Shown: positions 49,521 to 58,956 of the stretch, in pieces
How positions within the stretch are numbered: the first letter of the stretch is position 1
Layout of the letters: each line of letters starts with the position of its first letter
Assembly: GCF_963678635.1 (NCBI RefSeq)
Contig: NC_087069.1
Span: 44,809,448-44,873,447 of the forward strand
From: Symsagittifera roscoffensis
Lineage: Eukaryota > Xenacoelomorpha > Acoela > Convolutidae
Length of the DNA stretch: 64,000 nucleotides
Reading direction: 5' to 3'
Translations under genes and position numbers: made by a program
The notes under the pieces: generated by a model
What the model saw: the letters and a program-made list of their open reading frames with translations, nothing else
What the model was told of the DNA's origin: nothing
Database searches by the model: none

Positions 49521-52500
49521 GTAAGACATTTTTTAAACAACTTCAACAAAAATTCATATTTACAAATCAACTTAACAATTTATCCTTAACTTATGATTAT
49601 AAACATTTCTTAATTTTTTTTAGAAGAACGGTTGTCAAAAAATGCATAAACTTCAGCAAAACCAGACTCATTTTAGCTATAAATCATCATTCTTAACATA
49701 AGTTTGGATAAAAAATGATTCTTAAATAAATTTTGATAAAAAATTCAAGATATTTTTGGCTAAAAATGATTTCTTCGATTTTGAAGATTTTTTAATTTAA
49801 AAAAAATTGACTGATCTTGTAGTTTGAACTAAACATAAAAAAAGTTAGCATGCAATTAGTTATTAATTCAAATAGCCCTAATTTTTACCAACTTTTCATA
49901 GCAAATAGATAGTTTCATTTTTGTTTTTCTTTTTTAACGCTTTTTATACATCTAATTTTAACAGTGCGTGTTCTCTTTTCAAGATTGGCATCAACTTCCA
50001 ACAGGTAAGAAATCGCGAGATTGATAAGTTATAAATTAAAAAAATGGCCAGAGCATGGCTATTAAAATTTCTCTTAAAAATCACAGCTTATTTTAACTGA
50101 GTTGTTTATTTCAAATATCTTTCGTAAATTGGTGGCAATCGTTTTAGTGACTAGAAAAAAAAATTGTTTTCGAATTTCTCCACGTATAACAAAAACCTGA
50201 AGTCACCATTGAACAATTTAGAAAACAGTATTATCAAATCACTTTGAATAATGCAGTACACTTTGCACCAAATAGTTTAAAGTTTTCTCTGCGGTCTTTT
50301 GTCTTTTTCAATTGTTTTTTCAGTCTCAATCTAATTGTCAACAAAATCTCTCAATCTGAATGCAAGTTTTGTTTCAGAAGTTATTCGTGTGCAATTTATT
50401 TGATCCATTTCAGCTTCTGTCGATTTTTACACCATTAACATCATCGCTCACTTAGTTTAACTTGCTCCTTATTTGACGTTTTAAAACAGTCTATTCACAA
50501 CCTTTTCCCTTCTCCCAAATTTCAAAAAAAAAATTGGTTTTTTGATATATTGATAATCCAGAAAATTTTCAAAAAAAGCCAATTTTCTAATTTGGTAAAA
50601 AAAACAATTGATAAAGAAACAACGATCTTGTCAACTGTTTCCAACCTAGTAACCAATGCCAATTTTAACCCCTTAAACGAATGAGTTCAACTGCCAATCA
50701 TATACCCTTTCGCAAAAAGGGGGGAAAATTAACAGAATCCGATAACGTTTATTTGAGAATTCTTAATGTTTTTGATCGTACAGATGTCATTAATTGACGC
50801 CATTTTTGATTTTTGTGAGAATTAATAATTGGGAAAAGGGAAAAGAGATTGCTTGAAACTTAGTGTTTAGCGAAAAAAACCTTAGTTTAGGCGCCTTTTC
50901 ATTTTAGATGCTTTCTTCACTCATTCATGTTAGTTTACCCTGTACTCCCAAATTGGTGTTTGAGTCCTTTTTGAAAATGTCTCATCTTTTTAAGTTTCTT
51001 CAAAAAATCTTCAATCTTAACTTTCAAAATATTATTGTTTCTAACTCTCATTCAAAAAATCAAAATTTTGAGACGTGAAATGAGTCAACCAACAATACTA
51101 AACTAACTAGAGCAAGGCTTCGATTAATCCGACTGCCCTTGAATTTTTTGTGTTTTTGACTCCTTGAAATTTTCAGATATGTTTATCCCATTTTTTCTAA
51201 TTAAAAAATACTTTACAAGCGCTCACTCAAACAGATTTAAAGCGAATAATGTTTGTTTTTAAAAGGAAATATGAAAATCTTAAGGGAGCATTTGATGCGC
51301 TTGCTGAATTTTCTGACTGCGAAGTTGCTTTCAATTTGAAAAAAAATGAACTTTTCAGAAAAAAATGTTTTTTGGATGATTTTTTTTCCAATCCCATAAA
51401 CTTTTTGTCGAAAACAAAGAGAAAAATAATGCCACTTTGTAATGTGGCAATTTGCCTTAGTTCGGATTGCATCAATTGATTAACCAGACAGTTTTGCCGC
51501 CCAGGAAATTTATCGAGCGTTTTTGATTCAAACTTAGTCGAAAATACTCTTGCCAAACACAAACGGTTTTTTTTAAATTTTCCCTCAGATGAAATAATTG
51601 TTTCATTATGAGCTCGAACTGTTTTAAAGTACTTAAGAAAACATCAATTTTTGTCAATATAAAAAAAAGAAACTAACCCAACGAAAAAAAAACACTCAGT
51701 ACTAATGACAGTTGCAGTCTTCCTAAGATGAAAGAAATCGTAGCAAGATGTTCACTTCAACTGATCATAATTAACATTTTTTTTTTCAGATTCATTTGCT
51801 TAAAATTTTGTGAATAATTTTTGGTACTTACGCAGCAAATGATTCCTTGTTTCTACGGGAGTTTTTTTTTTGAACTGTTACTGAAAAATAAATTTATCTG
51901 AAAAATGATGACTTATTTTATAAAAGTTTTTGATATTAACAAACGCATTTATCAACTTTTTTTAGAAAACTGAAGCAAACCGAAACTTTTAGTACCATTG
52001 TTTCATTATTTTGCTAATCAGCTTGTTTTACGAGGAAGTTTTAATTGTTTTCCTTAGTTGTTTCATCTGATTTAAATTGGATGTTACATTAAACCTAATT
52101 AGCAACAATTTTATTTCACCATAGGCTAAATGATAAATCAATTAAAAAAATTGTTTGAAACTTTACAGAAAAGGTGGCAAAAAGACAGTTGAAAAATCTG
52201 ATCGATATAAAAAATGTTACTTTTTTCGTTAAAACTTATTCATTTAGATTGAAATACATGTACAAAAAGAAATAGAGACCGCATATTCTTTTTTATTTGT
52301 CAGCTTCAACAATACGATATAACAGTCAAACAGTTTCATTAAGACCACGTTAGGTTTCGATCTATATCCGTAGCCAAAGCCAAGGATAATTTTTGACTTT
52401 CAAGCTTCTAGATTTTCAGCGGCTTTTCGAAAATAGTTCTGTTGGGTTAAGCCTTAAATAAGTTTGACCTGATTTTTCGGCCGAATTTATCCACCGTTTG

Positions 52501-54646
52501 TTCAACGCGTTGATATAATCAAAACACTTAACAATTATGCTCCCTTGTTCAAATTCTTTTCAAAACCTTATGTTTTTGCAAAAGAATCATAGATGAAACA
52601 CTTTCAAATTTTAAGCGAAAAAAAAATAATTTCAGCTTTTTTTTGAAAACTTGTGTCAAAATTAACTGTTAAAAGGTCTAAAGAGGTCTGAAGAATCCCT
52701 AGCTCGAAATTTTTTCTTCCGTGATCATGCATTCGTGTTAAAAAACAAATTTCAAAACAAAACAGCTGCAATATTGATACTTTTTTATAACTAAATACTT
52801 TGAATAACAAATTTTTTAAATACCAAATACTAAGAAACTAAAAAGCTCTGGAAGAACCCAAATGTTTTTTTGTTTAATTGATTTTGCTATATTTCTCATT
52901 TTATGTATACAAGCAGCTTATCAACCATGTTGTAATAAACGCAGCCAAAAAAAGGTTGAACAAATTATTATTGATAGCAAAGGTAAATGACAAATTTTGT
53001 TCATTCAACTATCAAAAGCTAAACATGCTTATTTATATCTTGATTTTTCAACGTATTTTTTTTCCAGAAAAAAACTTATTTTTTTTTCAACTACGTTTTT
53101 TTGGATAATTTTTGATATTTCACTGCAACAAGCCAAACGCCCGGAATTACTTCCACCGTATGAAGTCCTCATACAAAAACGATGCACTTCAAAAGGTAAA
53201 ATGATTCCAGTTATTGGCTTTGCTAGGTAATTTATCATTAACTAAACAAAACTAGATCAACGAAAATTGCCAATTAGAAATTTTCTCCCCTCCACATCGA
53301 CGTACGATTTATTCCCATCAACAAACATTAAATAATCAAAAAATAGCAAGCAAGTCATTACAAGGCCAAACTGTACAGTGGATAGGCGCACAATTTTTTG
53401 TCTATGTGTTTCTGAATTCTAGAGAAGTGTGCTTAAAATTGTCATAAAATTGAAATGGAATCCACTTACAAATTTTCAGAGGATTCCGCGTAAAAATACC
53501 TGTAACGTAAATTTTGTCGGCGCATTGATTTTGTTGGGCATTCTGCATTCTGCATTTGGAGAAACCGCTGGCAATTTGCGGATTCGCTTAGATTTTGCGT
53601 AAGCCACTTGCAGTTGAGGATTCCACGACAACTGAAGCTTACAAAACACATATAAAGTCATTTGTTTGATGATTCCACAAACTGTTCGGTATTTCGCAAT
53701 TTCTGTTGCGGAGTCCACAATTTTTATTCCAGATTCCACAAAGTTGCTCGAAGTGTTTTTGAGCAAGACATTGTTTTAGCTATTTTTCCGTGGAATCCGA
53801 AACAGCCAAAAAGATCAAAGAAAAATATAGGATTCCGCAACAATTCTGTTTTTGCCCGTTGCGAAATCCACCCGCAATTCACTAAATGCTCAGTTTGGCC
53901 TCGTAAGGGTGAAACTTTCAAAAAAATCGAGATTTGAAGTTATACCTAAAAAGGAGCAGATAGCTCTTCTACGTCTGCAATCACTTATAATCGAAACTTC
54001 AGCTAAAAAATAAACACGTAATAAAATCTTCTTTGCATCAAATATCATTCGAAATTTTCCAAAATTCCCAGGAAGCGAACGCTGAGGCTTCATTTCACAA
54101 GCTTAAACCTCAAAAAAGTAGAAGAACAAGGAAAATCATTGATCATTTTTCTTCATTTTTTCTACGCTCTTGAAAACGTTCTTATGTAAACTAAAAACGT
54201 TCTTATTGAATTGATCTTTTTCTGCCATCATATAGTTTTTGGGAAATTATCACTGCATTTTTTCAAAAGCTTCAGAAAAGCGTCAGTGAAATTTCAGCAG
54301 ATTTTTGTTTAATAATCAGTGTTTTTACTAAATTCTCAGTCAAAAATTGTAGAATATATTGGTTAATTTTTTTTTAAAAAGGGAGAAAAATTGTGAAAAA
54401 ACCAAAACCATTGAGGAAACCTTGGTGAATGGTTACTATTTTTTATTGAATTTTAAGTGAAAGACCTGTTATTTATTTTCGTTGTAAACTTTCAGTAGAA
54501 TACCAGTGAAAACTCAGTAATTTTTCATTTTAGTAACAATGTAATATCCGTGAAAAATCATATTTTTGATTTTGCAGCTTGTTCATAATTATCTTTTTAT
54601 CTATAAAACTGAAGATGCTTCACTTTGCTTTTTGTTCTCGTTCCAG
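49521..54646 (+). other. GPCR intron 1
   Basis: This intron of 5126 bp has gtaaga at its 5' end and a pyrimidine-rich cag at its 3' end. It is AT-rich and holds a 551-bp member of the GAGGCCAAAC inverted-repeat family at 53356-53906. It also holds several open frames I do not recognise: 51249-51479 on +, and 51227-51562 on - over the same DNA. At 53129-53225 a GC-richer patch is open in several frames on both strands. I see no evidence that any of these is expressed. Confidence 0.75.
53356..53906. mobile_element. GAGGCCAAAC-family element, long form (551 bp)
   Basis: The ends are CATTACAAGGCCAAACTG and CAGTTTGGCCTCGTAAG, inverted. The left subterminal block is GTGGATAGGCGCACAATTTT. The interior is built of recurring GATTCCGC, GATTCCAC and TTGCGGA motifs. 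It inserts in GPCR intron 1. Open frames run through it on both strands because stops are scarce in the repeat motif, not because of a recognisable protein. Confidence 0.75.
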
Positions 54647-54765
54647 GGTTTCCCGACCGTGTTTGGATTTCTGCAGGCGGAGACCATTCCATGTGACCTT
54701 GAGATGGTCGGCAACACTCTCACATCCGTCAGTGTGTTCTTCCTAGTCGCCATCAGCACAGACAG
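54647..54765 (+). CDS. Class A GPCR, exon 2 (end of TM2, ECL1, TM3 to DR of DRY/F)
   Basis: This exon of 39 codons plus 2 nt follows a pyrimidine-rich acceptor (tctcgttccag) and starts in phase 0, exactly matching the end of exon 1. It encodes GFPTVFGFLQAETIPCDLE, then a hydrophobic TM3 ending AISTDR. C148 is the expected C3.25 that pairs with ECL2, 26 residues after D2.50 (27 is usual). CDL followed by IS-x-DR resembles muscarinic TM3 (CDLW, ISFDR). C3.25 to D3.49 is 23 residues, one fewer than usual. Position 3.32 is Gly154 or Asn155 depending on where the gap is placed, so the Asp that binds amines is missing. The exon ends GACAG before gtacga, splitting the Arg codon of DRY/F, a position where introns are known in many rhodopsin-family genes. 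Intron 1 is 5126 bp. Confidence 0.87.
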
Positions 54766-55286
54766 GTACGAAAAGAAGTCTGAAAACGATCAGAAGGTCT
54801 CGTGAATATATCTCAGGCTAATGTTCAATGGTTGTAAATGCTATCTTATAACTATCATTACTGGTATACTAGCCTGAAAAAATTTGATTATGATTACTAT
54901 AAGACCCCTAATAATTGTAAATTACTACTTAAGTTACAGCGGTGACTAGTTAATCAAATGTTAAGCAATAATTAATCAAAAAATGAGCATTATGATCTAA
55001 TCAAAAATAATCGAATATAGTCAAATAGAGTGTTTTAAAATCTTTATTTCGTCGAATCAACAAAAACTATATTTATTGATTAAAACATCAACAATTTAAG
55101 AAATTTTTTTGGAAACTTCTAGAAAATTCACAAACAGTGCGCTATATCAGATATGAACAGTTGCTGATGGCTTGATACAAGTTGAAACTGATGTAAAAAA
55201 TGTTTTTTTTTTGGCTTAGGTATTGTTAATCTTGTATATAAACTTTTTGTTCACACTTTTTATGTACCTTTTTCTTTAACTGATTT

Positions 55287-55310
55287 TTTTCTTTTCTTTT
55301 CTTTTCTTGA
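55287..55310. repeat. (TTTTC)n short repeat
   Basis: About four consecutive TTTTC units within GPCR intron 2. Confidence 0.85.
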
Positions 55311-55339
55311 CTTGCTCTCCCTAAACCAATATACGTCCT

Positions 55340-55530
55340 TTATAGTCTCTCTAGCACCCCCATCGTTTACAAACCACCCTTCTGCCACCACGTTTACAAC
55401 CTCGTCAAACCCACCCCACCCTGTTTATCTACCCCACTCTTCCTCCAAAATCATATCCCTCCCCCACCACCGCATCCCCCAACTTCACCCCTTTTTCAAT
55501 CCCCTCACTATCCCACATCCCCCCACGTTT
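55340..55530 (-). repeat. C-rich low-complexity tract
   Basis: Short C runs separated by AT spacers (CACCCCCATCG, ACCCACCCCACCC, CCCTCCCCCACCACC). On - this reads like the G-run patch at 3000-3140. An open frame across it is a compositional artefact rich in P, S, T and H. Confidence 0.7.
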
Positions 55531-55794
55531 GTCCCTTCTTCACGTGAGCCCGGTAAAGATAAGGGCGGTAAAGTTGGCGAAAGGTAAACATGGGGGAGGA
55601 CTGGTGTGAGGTATAAATTAGAACGGAGAAAAGGCGGGGTAGGAGTATTAAAAAGGCGTTAAACAAATGAGAAAGTTTTTGTTTTGGTTTGTTTGTTAGT
55701 ATTGCAGAAATATAGAGGTTATTATCAATTATACACGGATTTGAACGGATTATAATCCATTATAATTGATTACATCTAACTTGTATTGGATTAT

Positions 55795-55850
55795 AACAAG
55801 GATAGCCTGTTGCTGTGCAAGTAGCGCTGAATGTTCCGACCGTGTTCATA
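55795..55850 (-). repeat. Isolated terminal module of the GTTCCGACT superfamily
   Basis: Read on -, ACGGTCGGAACATTCAGCGC is followed by TACTTGCACAGCAAC and CCTTGTT. This matches the ends of the elements at 46114 and 58358 (GTCGGAACATTCAGGGC to TCTTGTT). It also matches the GCAAGTAACAC-type module in the 34.4-35.9 kb units. No second end is visible nearby. Confidence 0.5.
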
Positions 55851-56787
55851 AAAACTCCAAATAAAAGTTTTTAGGTTTTATTAAGTTCTTCTAATTAGTG
55901 TCGTTTTTTGGACGAGTTTTGATGAGAAAACTACCTACACGTATAACAATTTTTAAAAAAATAGGCACAATCTACAACTGTGCTCCTCAAAAACAGAATA
56001 GCAAACAAAAAAATGATGAAGAAGAAATTGAATCCAGGAAGCAAAATTTCTTACCAGGGAAGTGCCAAATAATGCGTTTAAAATTTGTTATCGCTGGGAA
56101 CAATCAAGTTTAACATGATAAATATGAAAAGTTATCATCGCTTTATTCAGTCAAAACTCGATGAAAAACCAAAACATTCAAACCGGTTTTTTTCTCGGCA
56201 CTGGGTAATTTTTTTCATTTTGTTCAAATCACTAATGAAAGGGCTTTGATCTGTTGTATCTCTTAAGCCAGTCCAATCATTATTTGTGGTACATGAGTTT
56301 CCGTGGAAAAAAAAAGAAAACTAGAAGATACCCGAAGACAAAAACCCTCCCCATTTTCAATGTTCGGATCATTGGCTACAAGAAGAAAATTTTGTTTTTG
56401 GCTGACCGATCCTTAAGTTTTTCTGAATGCGCCTAAGAGGCCAATAAATACCATTTTTGAGTGGGGAAGGCGCGGAAAAAACGCAGTCCAAATTGTCCAA
56501 AATGTGCCTGAAATCCCCCTTTTTGGCGTTTTTTTATACTCCCGTTTACAGCACAGAATAATTGGTGAATTCATGGACTTTAGATTGATATGGGAGATCT
56601 GGGAAAATCAAGTTTTTTAGTATTTTTTTGAATGTTTTTGAAAATACTCCGCCCTTGATAAAATTCTAGATCCGCCCCTGGATACTTCTTTTAGTGATCG
56701 ATAGGCAGGAGGTTAAGCGAGGGGAGTGTAGAAGAGGTGATATTATCTATCTTTTAATTTCAAATTTTTAAATTGAGTGTGGTCATT

Positions 56788-56989
56788 CATTACGAGGCCA
56801 AACTGTGCACTGGATAGGCGCACAATTTTGTGTCTGTATGTTCCTGGATTCCATAGACAAGTCTTTAAACATGTTAAAATTTTGTCGGAACGATCAAAGA
56901 TAATGAATGAACAAAAAGAAGAACAGAGGGAGCGTCCTTGTTGCGGAATCCGCTTACAATGCACAAAATGCGCAGTTTGGCCTCTTAAT
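56788..56989. mobile_element. MITE, GAGGCCAAAC family (202 bp)
   Basis: Left end CATTACGAGGCCAAACTGTG, right end GCGCAGTTTGGCCTCTTAAT. The left subterminal block CACTGGATAGGCGCACAATT with TGTGTCTGTA is shared with 3625-3842 (inverted) and 53356-53906. The interior includes CATGTTAAAATTTTGTCGGA and TTGCGGAATCCGCTTACAAT, so it is a deletion derivative of the long form. It lies in GPCR intron 2. Confidence 0.8.
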
Positions 56990-57649
56990 TTTTTTAATTT
57001 CCTTTTTTAAATTTAACATTGAAACTCCAAATTCTGACCTTGATTCACGAGACTTAGCGTCTCAATTGCCTGCAAATTAGGTACGTGATCTTCTAAGTTG
57101 GCTACTTAAAAGAATCTGAGTTGTAATGAACAGATTTTAGATTTTAAAAAAAGATCATTAAATCTCTGATTGTTTTAAGAGGCGAACTTAGAAGACAATT
57201 TGCCTACTTTTGAGGCATAAAGAAGCTAATCATCTTGAATCAAGATCAGATTTTGCAGTCTTACTGTTATATTTGAAGTGGGAAATTAAAATGAAATTTT
57301 AAACATTAAAAAGTAAACTAAAAAGTAAATAAAATAGGCTCTTCTACACTACCCCCATCCCTCTCAGCTTATCATTCTTTCCACACAAAAATCCAAGGGC
57401 TCATCTAGTATTGCTACCAGAGCCCTGTTTTTTTGACAAAATTTTCTGTAATTCAAGCAATTAAAAAAAACAGGTAAATAACTCCCTTTTGGGCAAATTT
57501 TGGATTTTTTTTGACAAACAATTACGTTTGTTTTCGACGCACGTTATTCTTCAAGTTCAATATTTTTGGCGTTGAATGCGCCCTTAGAAATATTTTAGGG
57601 CTGGTCGCTGTAATTATCTTAAAATAATAACAAAGGGGACATCCTTAGG

Positions 57650-57770
57650 TTACTGAGGGGGTCGAAACCCTGAGGGGGGTAGGTGGAGGGGGCTTGGGCG
57701 TGGCGGTTGTAGAAGGAGAGGAAAGGGGTTTGATCGCCTCCACCAACACCACCTCCCCCTAACCGCCCCT
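57650..57770 (+). repeat. G-rich/C-rich low-complexity patch
   Basis: G runs at 57657-57661, 57674-57679, 57688-57692 and 57696-57698 could form a loose G-quadruplex with loops of 12, 8 and 3 nt. The right part turns C-rich (CACCAACACCACCTCCCCC). It lies about 250 bp upstream of GPCR exon 3. Confidence 0.5.
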
Positions 57771-58011
57771 GTTTCAGATATTTCATCAAACGAGTTGGAC
57801 CGAACTTAACCATAAAAATTTCTTGATTTTATTCTTTCATTTTTGTTCAAAAAAAACAAACTTAAAAAATAATATTTATTTAGTTTAAACTGAACAATTT
57901 TTTCGAAGAAGAGTTTTTCAAAATTTAGACATACTTCGCGTAGCAATCTGTCTAAATAGTAAAATGAGTGAAAACAACTGCAAGCGAATTTTAATCCAAA
58001 TTGTTTTCCAG

Positions 58012-58143
58012 ATTCATCTTCATAGAGTACCCTATGCGCTACCACGGATGGATCCAGAAGACATACAAGGTCCAGATAGGACTTATCTGGATTGGGACCT
58101 CGATTGTCTGGAGTGGGATGAACTTCCAGATGATATGCCACGG
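58012..58143 (+). CDS. Class A GPCR, exon 3 (DRF completion, ICL2, TM4)
   Basis: This 132-nt exon lies between acceptor ttgttttccag and donor gtaaat. Its first base completes the Arg codon left open by the previous exon, giving DRF in place of DRY. It then reads FIFIEYPMRYHGWIQKTYKV, the second intracellular loop with Pro at +8 and Tyr at +11 from Asp3.49, as in muscarinic receptors (KPLTYP). TM4 follows, with IWIGTSIVW and W4.50 at residue 198, ending FQMICHG. It leaves 2 nt (GG) for the next exon. Another frame is open across the same DNA (ATG at 57964 to stop at 58185), but it has no family match and ignores both splice sites. The GPCR frame is supported by phase, motif spacing and hydrophobicity. 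Intron 2 is 3246 bp and contains MITE and simple-repeat sequence. Confidence 0.85.
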
Positions 58144-58357
58144 GTAAATGCTTATTTCAAAATAGCAGATTTAGTTGAAATTTAGATCGGCGCAGAAAAA
58201 TTTTCAAGAGTTTTCTTTTTATGTTGTTTCGGGATGCTCGGAAAAACAATTTAATCAGCCTAAAAAGATCTCAACCCTTCAAGATAATTCTTGATCCGCA
58301 CCTGATTAATAAATTATTTACAGAAAAAAATGCACAAAGAAGCAACTTTTAATAGCA

Positions 58358-58956
58358 ATAAGACTGATCGTATCTCAGAGCAAAGCTCTAAATGTTCCGA
58401 CTGTCCCTTATTGTTCCGACTTTCGGTACGAAAGTAACGGAATATTTGTGCTCGGGGTGGGTTTTTTTTTTCTTCAGACAAATTTCGACTTTTTACCTAG
58501 CCATTTTTGACGGAATTTTTTTATATCATTCGAAAGCCATTGTTGTCTTGAGCTTAAATTTGAAAAGATATTTCACCTGTGATCATTTTTCGTAGAGTTA
58601 TGAGGGTTTAAAGATTGCCATTTTGGTCATTTTGAGCAATTTGGGACAATAAACGCGCGATATAATTCGCGCTATTAACGCGTAAGCGGAGATTTAATTC
58701 GTCTTTTAAATCGTTCCAAATTGGTTGAACGAAGCTTATTTGCCATAATTGGTTGGTTACAAGGAACGAAATCTCTCTTTTTGTACTTTATATGGCGTGT
58801 GGGGGGATGATTTTCATAAAACATTTCAAATTTTGGAAAAAAAATTTTCATTTTATTTTATTTCATTTGATTTTTTTATCCTATTACTGCTGCTCCATAA
58901 ACCTTAAAAGGCAGTCGGAACATTCAGGGCTTCACCCTGATACGAGCAGTCTTGTT
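58358..58956 (+). mobile_element. GTTCCGACT element, most complete copy (about 599 bp)
   Basis: Its two ends are inverted repeats of about 50 bp: left AAGACTGATCGTATCTCAGA, then CTCTAAATGTTCCGACTGTC; right CAGTCGGAACATTCAGGGCT, then CCTGATACGAGCAGTCTTGT. Between them lie the conserved TTCCGACTTTCGGTACGAAA, AACGCGCGATATAATTCGCG, TTGGTTGAACGAAGC and TATATGGCGTGTGG blocks. It has no recognisable transposase. It inserts in GPCR intron 3, and its right third was later duplicated. Confidence 0.82.

Larger units (their letters stand above)
54766..58011 (+). other. GPCR intron 2
   Basis: This intron of 3246 bp begins gtacga inside the DRY/F codon and ends ttttccag. It contains a short (TTTTC)n tract near 55287, a C-rich low-complexity stretch at 55340-55530, a lone element-terminal module near 55800, a 202-bp MITE at 56788-56989 and a G-rich patch at 57650-57770. 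No further receptor exon is needed, because exons 2 and 3 join in phase within the Arg codon. Confidence 0.75.

Noticed and set aside
49965-50004. A 40-nt segment between aacag and gtaaga that could be a micro-exon of the receptor (CVFSFQDWHQLPT).
   Set aside because: Its length is not a multiple of three, so including it throws exon 54647-54765 out of frame. Skipping it gives normal TM2-TM3 spacing (26 residues from D2.50 to C3.25).
51227-51562. A 111-residue minus-strand frame and an overlapping 76-residue plus-strand frame inside receptor intron 1.
   Set aside because: There is no domain, no splice or promoter evidence, and both strands are open, which suggests low local stop density.
53029-53238. 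A GC-richer patch in intron 1 with protein-like frames (PELLPPYEVLIQKR, NARNYFHRMKSSYK).
   Set aside because: At least three frames on two strands are open, so none is favoured. The receptor does not need an exon here.
57964-58185. A 73-codon ATG-started frame over receptor exon 3.
   Set aside because: It overlaps a phase-consistent TM4 exon in another frame, ignores good splice sites and matches no family.
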